From Eurosta solidaginis (lineage: Eukaryota; Arthropoda; Insecta; Diptera; Tephritidae), in NCBI RefSeq assembly GCF_040869045.1, contig NC_090320.1, forward strand, positions 151,116,941 to 151,180,940: a stretch of 64,000 nt of DNA. The letters run 5' to 3'. Shown one piece after another: positions 20,569 to 31,321 of the stretch. The first letter of the stretch is position 1; every line of letters starts with the position of its first letter. Both the position numbers and the translations under genes were made by a program. The notes beneath the pieces were generated by a model. That model was not told where the DNA came from. It saw only the letters and a program-made list of their open reading frames with translations, and searched no databases.

Positions 20569-20731
20569 TTTATAACTATATGACGTTGATTTCAACCTCG
20601 TGCTTTATTTAATGAATAGTCATTATATATAGAGATGTGTTTTCTAATGCATAACTGAACTAGGGTTACCTAGTTCACTTATGCATGTACAAGTTGTGTC
20701 TTATAAATAGTATGGGTATGCATATACAACA
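20569..20731 (-). repeat. 5' LTR of gypsy 1
   Basis: 163 bp, starting TGTTGTATATGC and ending near AGTTATAA on the minus strand; the end is not the usual CA. It is the unbroken counterpart of the split 3' LTR, and is followed on the plus strand by the target duplication aaaac (20732-20736). Confidence 0.82.
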
Positions 20732-21558
20732 AAAACAAGTGTGATAACCTCTGCATAGACGTCAAAATGACAAATAGAATGGAGCACCTGATATCCCTTT
20801 CTATCAACCGCTGAAGATGGGTGTCCCTATGCGCCGCCATATTGAACACCCTGTCAAAACGCTACCAAATTCCGAAAAAGTAGCCATATTGCACATCCAG
20901 TTGACAGATGAGATATCACACTTATTTTATCCACAATGTTCTATTACATTCTCGAACCCATCGAAGATAAAGCTAACCGCTTGTATTCTGGAGCTCCATC
21001 GTGTTTCAGATTCATGCTTGACAGTTTTTTAAAGCATTTTTTAATAATTCCCATCGTGACGTTGAACGCGAGCATAAAAGATATATGCTTTAAACTATTC
21101 CACAACCTGTCGCAAGAGTTCCGGATATATGCATGCATTTTTTAGTATAGAAAATTTTTTCCAGAAGTCAGTTATAATAAAAATACAAATTATCCCAGAA
21201 GTTCTGCTTTGCAGACCATTTTGAGCCCAGGGCAAGATGCCCCCTTGCCCTCCCTCACTACGCCACTAGACTTTAGGAGAAATGGGTGAACGAAAAAACT
21301 GAGAGTAAAAAAGCAACGCAAGCTGAGGAATAAGGAATCAGTTTGATTTAAACACGCATTAGTTGTGAAGTATAATTGTCCTACTCCCGAAATAGACTAA
21401 ATAAAGAGCGTATTGCAATACTGAATATTGGAGTTATATATTCGACAGTTCAGCGATGCGAAGGTTAGTAGAAGGTGCAAATTATCGTAATTCCCCAAAA
21501 TTCCTTACAATATATAAAAATTATCGAAAACAACAGGAAAACAAAATGTCTTAAATCT

Positions 21559-22422
21559 TACTTACTTACTTAATTGGCGCTTAACCGTCTAAACGGTTAT
21601 GGCCGTCCAACAAGGCGCGCCAGTCGCTCCTTCCCTCCGCCAACCGGCGCCAATTGGTCACACCAAGGGAGTTTAAATCGTCTTCCACCTGGTCCTTCCA
21701 ACGGAGTGGGGGTCGCCCTCTACCTCTGCTTCCATAGGCGGGTTCCGATAGAAATACTTTCTTCGCCGGAGCATCATCTTTCATTCGCATAACATGGCCT
21801 AGCCAGCGCAGCCGCTGCGGTTTAATTCGCTGGACTATGTTTATGTCTGCGTATAGCTCGTACATCTCATTATTAAATCTTCTTCGGTACTCGGCGTCGC
21901 CAATGCGTAGAGGTCCATAAATCTTTCGAAGAACTTTTCTCTCGAAAGCCGCTTCATCTGCTGATGTCATGGTCCATGCAGGACCATATAGCAGGACGGG
22001 TACGATAAGTGACTTGTAGAGTATGATTTTCGTTCGCCGAGAGAGAGGACTTTACTTTTCAATTGCCTACCTAGTCCAAAGTAGCATTTATTGGCAAGAT
22101 TGATTCTTCGCTGTATTTCAGTGCTGATGTTGTTGCTAGTGTTGATGCTGGTTCCCAAATAAACGAAGTCTTTTACTATTTAGAAATTATGGCTGCCAAC
22201 AGTAGCGTGATTGCCAAGGCACGTATGCGCTGACTTTTTGCTCGATGACAGCAGGTACTTCGTTTTGTCCTCATTCACCATCAAACCCATCTTTACCGCT
22301 TCTTTTTCCAGTTTGGAGTAAGCAGAACTAACAGCGCGGGTGCTTAGGCCGATGTTATCAATGTCATCAGCATATGCCAGTAATTGCACGCTTTTATAGT
22401 ATATTGTTGCGGTGCGGTTAAT
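21559..22422 (-). mobile_element. RTE LINE, copy 2, 864-bp 3' fragment
   Basis: A 5'-truncated minus-strand copy of the element at 1831-5183, starting inside the RT coding region. It is flanked by a perfect 10-bp target duplication tcttaaatct (21549-21558 and 22423-22432). Module B without this insert is seen at about 6130-6150 and, reversed, near 60530-60550. The 3' tail is the short tandem ttacttacttactt on the plus strand. Such truncation is the common end state of LINE insertion. Confidence 0.92.
21581..22422 (-). pseudogene. RTE RT end and C-terminal domain (fragment)
   Basis: Minus-strand frames read LLAYADDIDNIGLSTRAV (catalytic YADD kept), MGLMVNEDKTKYLLSSSK, then FERKVLRKIYGPLRIGDAEY and KPQRLRWLGHVMRMKDDAP with an intact-looking C-terminus ending GHNRLDG. 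Because copy 1 has lost part of this C-terminus, this fragment is the better record of the end of the RTE protein. It is broken by frame changes near 21970 and 22160. Confidence 0.85.
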
Positions 22423-22840
22423 TCTTAAATCTAGTTTTGACAATTCTATCTATTTAAAAAAAACACAATATATCTATATAAACCAAAGCTCGAAATCTTC
22501 AAACAACTCTTCAATTATAAATTCAAAAATATGCAAGTTTGAAGCTCGTTAAAAAAATAAAAGAAACTTACAACAAAACAAGTAAGGAAGGCTAAGTTCG
22601 GGTGTAACCGAACATTACATACTCAGCAGAGAGCTTAGCTGCGTTGGTTTCGTAGGGTTACGTAAATGGTTTATAAGTGGTTTTTAATTCCATATCACAT
22701 ACGTTTGGGAAATATCGACCAAATTGTATACCAAGGGTGACGTTTTTTGGAACGATTTTCCTACATCCTTTGTCAAATAAAGGATAACTACCATGTAGGA
22801 AAATGAACATAGCGTAACCCTGGAATGTGTTTGTATGCAT

Positions 22841-23230
22841 GGGTATCAAATGAAAGCTTTTAAAGAGTATTTTAAAAGGGAGTGGGCCTTAGTTCTATAG
22901 GTGGACGGCTTTTCGATATGTCGCCATAAAGGTGGACCAGAGGTGACTCTAGAATGAGTTTGTACGATATGGGTATCAAATGCAAAGTGTTAATGAGTAT
23001 TTTAAAAGGAAGTGGGCCTTAGTTCTATAGGTGGACACCTTTTCGAGATATCGCCGTAAAGGTGGGCTAGGGGTGATTCTATAATGTGTTTGTACGATAT
23101 GCGTATCAAATTAAAGCTATTAATGAGGGTTTTAAAAGGGAGATGGCCCTTAGTTGTATATGTGGAGGCGCTTTCGAGATATTGACCAAAATGTGTACCT
23201 GCCATGATTCCAAGGGCTTTTGATTTCGCC
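22841..23230 (+). repeat. Three 130-bp tandem repeats in module A
   Basis: Units begin with gggtatcaaa (or gcgtatcaaa) at 22841, 22971 and 23101, a spacing of exactly 130 bp, and share the words ttttaaaagggagtgggcc and aaaggtggaccag. Other A copies hold fewer or different units, so repeat number varies within the family. Confidence 0.85.
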
Positions 23231-24122
23231 CTGCAGAACTCTTTCATTTTCTTCTACTTAATATGATAGGTGTCACACCCATTTTACAAAGTTTATCTAA
23301 AGTTATATTTTATGTCAAAAAGCCAATCCAATCACCATGTTTCATCCCTTTTTTCGTTTTTGGTATAGAGTTATGAAATTTTTTAAAATTTTCAAAATTA
23401 TCCATATCGAAAAAGTGGGCATGGTTATAGTAGGATTTCGGCCGCTTTTAATACCAAGATAAAGTAAGTTGAGATAAGTACGTGGACTAAGTTTAGTAAA
23501 GATATATAGATTTTTGCTCAAGTTATCGTGTTAATGACCGAGCGGAAGGACAGAAGGTCGACAGTGTATAAAAACTGGGCGTCGCTTCAACCGATTTCGC
23601 CCATTTTCACAGGAAACAGTTATGGTCATAAAGCCTATGCAATTCCCAAATTTCATAAGGATTGGTAAATTTTTGTTCGACTTATGGCAATAAAAGTATT
23701 CTAGACAAATTAAATGAAAAAGGGCGGAGCCACGCCTATTTTGAAATTTATTTTTTTTTTTTTTTGTTTGTATTTTTTGCACAAAATCATTACTGGAGTT
23801 GAATATTGACACAATTTACTTATATATGTATATATTTACTTATATACGATTTTGCTAATTTTTATTTAGAACACATATAGTAATAGAAGTAACGTTCCTG
23901 CCGAATTTCATCATGATATCTTCAACGATTGCCAAATTACAAATTGCAAAACTTTTAAATTACCTTATTATAAAAGTGGGCGGTGCCACGCCCATTGTCC
24001 AAAATTTTACTAATTTTCTATTCTGCGTCATAAGGTCATTCCACCTACCACGATTCATCGTTTTATCCGTCTTTGGTAATGAATTATCGCACTTTTTCGG
24101 TTTTTCGAAATTTTCGATATCG

Positions 24123-25946
24123 AACAAGTACGGAGGGCTAAGTTCGGGTGTGGCCGAACATTACATACTCAGCTGAGAGCTAAGCTGCGTTGCAACGCGT
24201 TGGTTTCGTAGGGTTTGGTAGATGGTTTATAAGTGGTTTTTAATTCCATATCACATACGTTTGGAAAATATCGACCAAATTGTACACCAAGTGTGACATT
24301 TTTTGGAACGATTTTCCTTCACCCTTTGTAAAATAGGGGAAAATCAATATGTAGGAAAATGAAACTAGGGTAACCCTGGAATGTGTTTATATGATATAGG
24401 TATCAAATGAAATGTGTTAATGAGTATTTTAAAAGGGAGTGTGCCTTAGTTCTATAGGAAGCCTTTTCGAGATGTCGCCATAAAGGTGGACCAGGGGTGA
24501 CTGTATAATGTGTTTGTATGATATGGATATCAAATTAAAGGTATTAATGAGGGCTTTAAAAGTGAGTGGCCCTTAGTTGTATATGTGAAGGCGTTTTCGA
24601 GATATCGACCAAAATGTGGACCAGGGTGACCCAGAACATCATTGTCGGGTACTGCCAATTTATTTATATATGTAATACCACGAACAGTATTCCTGCCATG
24701 ATTCCAAGGGCTTTTGGTTTCGCCCTGCAGATCTTTTTCATTTTCTTCTACTTAATATGGTAGGTGCCACACACATTTTACAAAGTTTTTTCTAAAGTTA
24801 TATTTTATGTCAAAAAACCAATCCAATGAAACATGGTCCCTTTTTGCTTATTTGGTATAGAATTATGACATTTTTTTTAATTGCTCGAAATTTTCGATAT
24901 AGAAAAAGTGGGCGTGGTCATAGTCGGATTGGTCGGCCCAGTACCAAGATAAAGTGAGTTCAGATAAGTACGTAAACAAAGTTTAGTAAAGATACATCGA
25001 TTTTTGTTGAAGTTATCGTGTTAACGGCCTAGCGGAAGGACAGGCGGTCGACTGTGTATAAAAACTGGGCGTGGCTTCAACCGATTTCGCCCTTTTTCAC
25101 AGAAAACAGTTATCGTCATAGAAGCTATGCCCTTACCAAATTTCACAAGGATTGGTAAATTTTTGTTCGACTTATGGCATTAAAAGTATTCTAGACAAAT
25201 TAAATGAAAAAAAGGGCAGAGCCACACTCATTTTGAAATTTTCTTTTATTTTTGTACTTTGTTGCACCATATCATTACTGGAATTAAATGTGGCCATAAT
25301 TAACTTAAATACTGTAAATTTATTAAAATTTTTGGTAAAATTTGACTAAATTTTTTTTTTAAGTGGGCGTATTCGTTATCCGATTTTGCTAATTTTTATT
25401 TAGAAAACTTATAGTGTTAGGAGTAACGCTTCTGCCAAATTTCATCATAATATCTTCAACGACTGCCAAATTACAGCTTGTAAAACTTTTAAATTAGCTT
25501 CTTCTAAAAGCGGGCGGTGCTGCGCCCATTGTCAAAAATTTTACTGATTTTCTATTCTGAGTCACGAGGTCAACCCGTCTACCAAGTTTCATCGCTTTAG
25601 CCATCTTTTTTAATAAATTATCGCACTTTTTCTGTTTTTCAAAATTTTCGATATCGAAAAAGTGGGCGTGGTTATAGTGCGATTTCGTTCATTTTAAATA
25701 GCGATCTGAGATGAGTGCCCGGGAACTTACACGCCAAATTTCATTAAGATACCGCAAAGTTTACTCAAGTTATCGTGTTTACGGACGGACGGGCGGACGG
25801 ACATGGCTAAATGAATTTATTTCTTCGCCCAGATCATTTTGATATATAGAAGTCTATATCTATCTCGCTTAGTTTATGCCGTTAAGGATTACCGTTATGC
25901 GAACAAGATTAATATACTCTGTGAGCTTTGCTCAGCTGAGTATAAA
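24123..25946 (+). repeat. Repeat module A, inner nested copy
   Basis: A complete module A from aacaagtacgg to gctgagtataaaaag. It lies inside the outer copy; the flanking outer sequence (gatatcgaa then ggcgttgttatagtcc) joins to match the unbroken version at about 25650-25685. The same nesting, at the same base, is seen in inverted orientation at 58859/58860. Confidence 0.75.
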
Positions 25947-26220
25947 AAGGGGCGTTGTTATAGTCCGATTTCGTTCATTTTAAATAGCGATCTGAGATGA
26001 GTAACCCGGAACTTACATACCAAATTTCGTTAAGATACCTCAAAATGTACTCAAGTTATCGTGTTTACAGACGGACGGACGGATGGACATGGCTAAATGA
26101 ATTTCTTTATTCGCCCAGATAATTTTGACATATAGAAGTCTATATCTATCTCGATTAGTTTATGCCGTTACGGGGTACAATTATGCGAACAAAATTAATA
26201 TACTCAGCTGAGTGTAAAAA

Positions 26221-26439
26221 GGTAAATGAACAATACCGAGGGATGTGTATAATTCGCCACACCCTAATGTACCCGGTATAAGACAGATACTTGGCTATAT
26301 TTTCAAAAATTGGCAAATAGATATGTACATATATTCCAAAAAAAAAAAAACAAATACCCAACGACCAATTTTTCGAATACCTGACCGTAAAACGAAATAT
26401 GTAAGTCCAAAGAAATAATGTAAGTGAAAAAGAATTAAA
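26221..26439. other. No recognised feature
   Basis: AT-rich DNA between module A and the LINE 5' part, with a 13-base A run near 26338-26350. Part of it may be the LINE 5' leader. Confidence 0.4.
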
Positions 26440-27532
26440 TAAAAATATTTTAGCCCAACTCCATAGCGCCCGACTATGAGGCGGAGCTGTTTAGGACTGG
26501 CATCTACGCCGTTTCGCCTCAAAGGAGGGCGGTGGGATGTCGGTGACCAAGAACTACCAACTCCCTAATCCAGGGTTTTATGCGGACCGTGCCTATTGGA
26601 AGATTTACAGACGCGGGATAAATTCGGCTGTATTCGAACGGAGCCTTCCTGCCACCGGGTCACCTCGGGAAGTATTGATGGCCTTACCACAATAAAAGGC
26701 GCTGCTGTGGTGGACAGTTCTTTCCCCGTATATAATACTGGACCGCTGAGACCGCCTTGTAGGGCAGGTGGCGGGACCACGAAGATGAACGACTCATTAC
26801 CTATTTGTAATAAGGACGATGATAAGAGGACTGAGTCGCAAGCCAAGGACGACAAATACGCATTAAGCGATGCGTCGGACTCGTGGGGCGAGAGCAGTGC
26901 TGATTCAATGAACTCCGTGGTGGAAAATCATACAAATTAAAACGGAGTACTAGAGTGGAGAAGGATACGGAGCAGAGGAAGTAAAAGAGCTCTCTCGCAG
27001 TAGCGTGCAGTACTAATAATTGTCCAATGCCTGGGAGTAGTGGTCGACCTAACAGAAATGGAGATAGAGCGCTTGGAGTGGACTCATGAGGAGGTAGAAG
27101 TAGGTCGAAGGAAGTTCAAAAGGTTTGCTGCGATAAACCCTCGGTTCTGCAACCGGTACGAGGAGGAAGAAGCGTCGAATTGTAGAATGAAAAGGCAACG
27201 TTCGGCGGAAGGCGACATGCCTATTTTCAAGAGACAGAAATGGCCCATTCCCCGAGCCACGAGGCAGGGCAGTTGCATAGAGAAGACAAGTATGCCCAAA
27301 CCTGTAAGACATATGGGCCCCAAATAGCAAGGTAGCAACTACCTCGAAAGGTGCGAGTCACAGGGAAGTTCCAACTGCTACATGGCCGATGCTTCGGAGG
27401 TTCCACCGATGGAGTGCAAGAGGCTAGTACAGGACGAAGGGCGCAAAGAGCGGTTGGTCATAGGCGCGGATGCAAATGCGCACCACAATGCGTGGGGAGG
27501 AGCAGATACGAACGAGAGAGGCGAATCTCTAT
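26440..27532 (+). mobile_element. I/LOA-like LINE copy 2, 5' part
   Basis: GC-richer than its surroundings. It holds possible remnants of the first ORF (26596-26940, 114 codons, acidic C-terminus; 27040-27327, basic with CNRYEEEEASNC) and then, from about 27384, the endonuclease block LVIGADANAHHNAWGGADTN-type sequence. At 27532 a BEL/Pao element is inserted; the LINE frame resumes without loss at 35101 (GESLFCHILQTNLQ across the join). The N-terminal half of the endonuclease is missing between about 27330 and 27384. The exact 5' end of the element is not visible. Confidence 0.75.
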
Positions 27533-28070
27533 TGTTACGGACCCAACTGAGCGAAACAAAACTTAAGTTCTTTTCTTTATTCGTATGGTAACTCTTATTT
27601 TATTGTAACTTGAATTCTTATACCACTGTGAATATTGTATAATTCGATTCTTTGTAATATTGGCCGTTTTCGGTTCTTTTAAAAAAGAACGGAGAAGGAG
27701 AAGCACGAATAAGTAACAGAGAGAATTTGTCAAATCATTTTGTATTAATCAATAATATTCTTCCAGATATTAAAACGCTAAAAATTTTAGAAGTACATAT
27801 AAACTGTTGTTTTTAATATATTTGTGTTCTTATGCCACTGCCGAACATTATTTTTAATATTTATTCTAAAACGCATATCACGATACAATTTGCGAAGCAG
27901 AATAGTTTGTTCAACTAGTGCAAGCATAGATATGACAAATTCCGAACATAACTCAGAAAATGAGGACGGGATCGCACCGTAATCGACCAAGGGGATGCAA
28001 TTTTCAAACTACAGGAACAAATACAGAATTTGTAATTTTCTCTTGCTGCTTCTGAGAAGGAGACCTCTCC
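27533..28070 (+). repeat. Putative 5' LTR and leader of BEL/Pao element
   Basis: AT-rich DNA between the insertion point and the gag start. The LTR start TGTTACGG is supported by the target duplication. I cannot find its 3' end or a clear primer-binding site, and there is no second LTR to compare with. Confidence 0.5.
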
Positions 28071-28835
28071 TTGACACAAACACTTTCATTGACACAATTA
28101 GGTGCACTTGCCAGCACATCAAAGGCCACCGTCTCTCTTGCCGACATGAGCCACGCCAATAATTTTGCCGATCGCACAATACAATCAAACGCCTACGTCA
28201 GTTGTGCCGACGAAAGCTTCATACGCATGATAAATTCTACCGCCAACCTAGATGAAGTGTAAATCTCTACTCACACCAACGCCGCCTCCTTCGCCGAGTT
28301 ACCAGTCTCTGCCAGTATTTACACAACCAACGCCAATGCTTGTCATTGTAGAACAGGTAGTTTTCCTTCATTTTACTTGCCCAACGTTAGTTCTGCCGAA
28401 GTAAACGCCCCTACAAACACCCCACATAATTTGCCAGTAAACAATCAAATAATGTGGACACCGTCATATAATCAACCGCCAATACGAAAATTGCAAGATA
28501 TGCCAGAGTTTTCCGCCGCCGCAGAAGAGTGGCCAATGTTCTCGGTTGCATTTAAAGATACTTCAAGCGCATTTGGCTACTCAAATTTCGAAAATTTACA
28601 ACGCCCCCAAAAATGTCTGGAAGGAGACGCCCGTAATAGGGTAGACTCTTTATTGATTCACCATTTGAACGTTAACGCAATCATGTCAACGCTCCAGTTT
28701 CACTTTGGCTGCCATAAGTTGCAATTTTTAGTTCCAATGAGAAGAGGGAGGACAACACAACCATTTGTCATGTGCATATCGAAGAAAATGATATGTGTAA
28801 GCTACAAAAACAAATATCTGATTTCCTTATGTTAG
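28071..28835 (+). pseudogene. BEL/Pao gag, broken
   Basis: 28377-28835 carries the typical BEL gag block (IRKLQDMPEFSAAAEEWPMF, then ENLQRPQKCLEGDARNRVDS and LLIHHLNVNAIMSTLQFHFG), a region shared by insect BEL/Pao elements. 28071-28262 is a low-complexity upstream part in another frame. A stop at 28260 and a frameshift near 28720 break it. The zinc knuckles and protease expected next are not visible, so 28836 onward has lost about half of gag and the protease. Confidence 0.8.
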
Positions 28836-29292
28836 AGAATTTCCATACAAATGCTTTGCCTGAAATAAAATCTGCTAGTGATGGTAAGGCCGAAAAAATA
28901 CTTGAAGAAACAACCAAGTTAATTGATGGTAGGTATAAGACCGGAATTTTATGGAAAGATGATGACGTGCCGCTTCCTGAAAATTACAATATGACGTTAG
29001 AACGTCTCCAAATAGTAGAAAGATAAATGGTGCTTGATGAAAGTTATGCTAAATTGTATAATGAAAAGATAAACGAATACGTAGATAAGGGCTAAGCTAG
29101 AAAACTGAGTTCAACTGAAGCCGGTCATGTGGATCAGCGAACATGGTATTTACCGCATTTCGCTGTGTACAACGTGAATAAAAGTAAGAAACCTAGACTC
29201 GTTTTCGATGCTGCTGCAAAAATAAATGGAGCTTCGCTAAATTCAGTTCTCATGAAAGGGTCCGATTCTTATCACCCAAAGGCCTTGCATTC
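28772..29292 (+). pseudogene. BEL/Pao RT, N-terminal part
   Basis: 28772-29026 reads KILEETTKLIDGRYKTGILW and PENYNMTLERLQIVER, the linker that precedes RT in BEL/Pao elements. 29129-29292 reads [40 protein letters not shown], the RT entry. A stop (TAA) between them at about 29093 and the copia insertion at 29292 break the frame. RT continues at 32719. Confidence 0.85.
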
Positions 29293-29502
29293 TGATGCGA
29301 TGTCCGAAATATAATTGTATTTTATTTATGCAAATTAAAATGACGAACCTTACTCAACGAGTTATAAATCCAGAAGAAGGTTTTATTTAACGAAAAAGGA
29401 AGTTATAAAGTAATATGTGATGACGTTTATAATGACATTGTAAGTTATGACAAATTACATGCATAGTGTTGTTAAGAGACAAAATGAATAATAATTCCAA
29501 CA
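29293..29502 (-). repeat. 3' LTR of copia 2
   Basis: 210 bp; on the plus strand it runs from tgatgcgatgtccg to attccaaca, so on the element strand it begins TGTTGGAAT and ends CATCA. It is paired with 32503-32713. Confidence 0.92.
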
Positions 29503-29535
29503 CGCCCTCTCAATATGCAGGTAAACCAAGTCCGA

Positions 29536-30245
29536 TCAGTTGTACCTGCAAGGCTTTGCAGAATTCCAATGGGTTTTCGTTGGTTTATTCACAAACTGTG
29601 CTAATATTGCGAGTTTATTAGATATGTCCGGCCTAGTAGCAATGGACAAATACATAAGAGCGCCAATCAATTCTCGATATGGGCAGTCCTTATCAACTTT
29701 TTCAGAATTCAAAATAAAATTCAAATTAAGTTCCGATGGTGTAGCAACGGGGTTACACTCACTCATGCCGTATTGCTTTAGAAGTTCTTTTATGTAAGCC
29801 GTTTGTTTCAAATTAATCGCACCAATCGTTTGTTATATTTCTAAGCCGAGACAATAGTTTGCTTTACCAACATCTTTCATGTCAAACTCGTTCAAGAGCT
29901 GTTGTTTAAATTTACGAATTATGATCTCTCCTTGAGACGCGATTAAGAGGTCATAACGTATCCATAAAATAAACACGGTTCACTTTGCGAAGCCTTAATT
30001 CCCATGCTTAAAAGCTTTGATTTTAGTTTTGTATACCACTGCCACCCAGCTTGCTTAAGACCATAAAGCGCTCTCTTGAGCAGGCAAGCGTTTCCACCAT
30101 CTTGTAAATTCTGATTCCAAGGCATTTTGCCACTCATTGCGCTCAGTCCATGTAATGCACTGTGTATGCTCACTTCAGCTACACCATCAAAAACATCGTC
30201 ATCAGAAGTCGCATGGTCGTCAGCAATTGCATGGTCATCAGCCAA
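29536..30245 (-). pseudogene. Copia 2 reverse transcriptase, deleted and broken
   Basis: 30245-29943 carries LLKRALYGLKQAGWQWYTK and SEPCLFYGY from the middle of a copia RT, after unrelated low-complexity residues. 29811-29536 carries LKQTAYIKELLKQYGMSECN, then YRELIGALMYLSIATRPDIS, the connection to RNase H. The part with the catalytic YVDD between them is out of frame or lost, and the frame ends a few bases before the purine tract, so RNase H proper is deleted. Confidence 0.82.
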
Positions 30246-30474
30246 ACCGTCGTTATCAGCCTCGCCCTATGGACTAATCGACTATGCTGGTTCTGAATGT
30301 GCACGATAGCGGAATAATTTACGTGGGCGTTATCTCCTTCCAGTTCGAAGTAACTTTGGCGCTCCTGGTGCGCTTTTATTTTCTTTTGCGTTTTCTTTCG
30401 TTTCTGCAACGGCTTCACTTGATGCACTGTCATTCACTGGATGAGGAGAAAACTCTGCAATTTTACGACTGTTG

Positions 30475-31068
30475 TTATTGTATCTTGCACAACCGCTGGC
30501 GGTGGCAGCAAATCAATCGAACATGACTGTGAGGGAACGAGTTGTTGTTCATTATATCACGCGCGCATACAATTTTACGTGCGCCGGGCAACCACACTCG
30601 ATAGCCTTTCCTATCCTTCGGATACCCTACAAATACTCCTTCAAATGATCTAGGTGCAAGCCTGCTTTTATTAGGTTCTTTATTAAGTATTATCACCTTA
30701 GATCCAAACACTCTCAAGTAATTCAAATTAGGCTTTGATTTGTTCAGGCATTCATAAGGCGTTTCGCCATGTAAACATCGTGAAGGGCACCTGTTTCGTA
30801 TGTGACAAGCAGTCGTCACAGCTTCCGACCAAAAACTATGACCAAGACCGGATTGCTTCAAAAGGCACCTAGTCATATCTAACAACGTCCTATTCATCCG
30901 CTCTGCCACGCCATTTTGTTCGGGTGTGTGTGGAAGACTCAACCGACGTGCAATGCCCAAATCTGAAAGATACTTATCAAAATCATTATTGATAAACTCA
31001 CGGCCATTATCCGATTGAAGGCACTTTATTTTGAACCCTGTTTGCCTCTCCATAAATTGCTGGTACAT
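30475..31068 (-). pseudogene. Copia 2 integrase core
   Basis: Reads KIKCLQSDNGREFINNDF (second catalytic aspartate), LPHTPEQNGVAERMNRTLL (catalytic glutamate) and FEGVFVGYPKDRKGYRVW, the usual copia integrase C-terminal part. The first catalytic aspartate should lie near 31100-31190, where the frame is broken. A stop follows at about 30475. Confidence 0.87.
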
Positions 31069-31321
31069 CTTAAACGCCTCAAAAATACCAGATTTCTATC
31101 GTATTCACGAAGGTTACAAAGTATTTGGCTCTACCAATGGACTCCTCTCGAAATGGTCTCACAACGTCCGAGTGCACTATCTTCAAAGGCTCTGAACAGG
31201 GCAATCAACCTTTATTGAAATTTAGCGCATACATTTTTCCGACCGCACACACGCCACAGTGTTTCAGCTGTTCGATTTCTTTACAACCTGATACAGGTAT
31301 TAAACCATCATGAACCAAGCT

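Larger units (their letters stand above)
8115..20731 (-). mobile_element. Mag-like gypsy retrotransposon 1 with nested insertions
   Basis: A minus-strand Ty3/gypsy element. The 5' LTR is 20569-20731. The 3' LTR is in two pieces, 8115-8224 and 15838-15866, split by a hAT transposon. A polypurine tract (aaagggaaga on the minus strand, 15867-15876) abuts the 3' LTR. Target-site duplication aaaac is at 8110-8114 and 20732-20736. Gag, protease, RT and integrase fragments follow in the usual gypsy order on the minus strand, all broken. The PRSNGLAER block of integrase and the RT blocks resemble the Mag clade. Without the nested insertions the element is about 5 kb. Confidence 0.88.
20732..22576 (+). 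repeat. Module B copy 2, remainder, with RTE fragment
   Basis: Continues module B from the gypsy insertion point (aaaacaagtgtgataac). It matches copy 1 from about 5300 onward. The RTE fragment 21559-22422 interrupts it, after which it resumes with agttttgacaattc and runs into module A at 22577. Confidence 0.75.
22577..26220 (+). repeat. Repeat module A, outer copy, with module A nested inside
   Basis: Starts aacaagtaaggaaggctaag and ends ctcagctgagtgtaaaaa at 26220. Its two ends carry an inverted ATACTCAGCTGAG motif (near 22618 and near 26200). A second module A (24123-25946) interrupts it inside the words ttttcgatatcgaa / aaagtggg. No long open frame is credible. This is the most complete copy of module A in the window. 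Class unknown. Confidence 0.7.

Noticed and set aside
23913..24176. 87-codon frame in module A, present again as 58851-59069
   Set aside because: It recurs because module A recurs; other A copies break it, and it shows no family motif.
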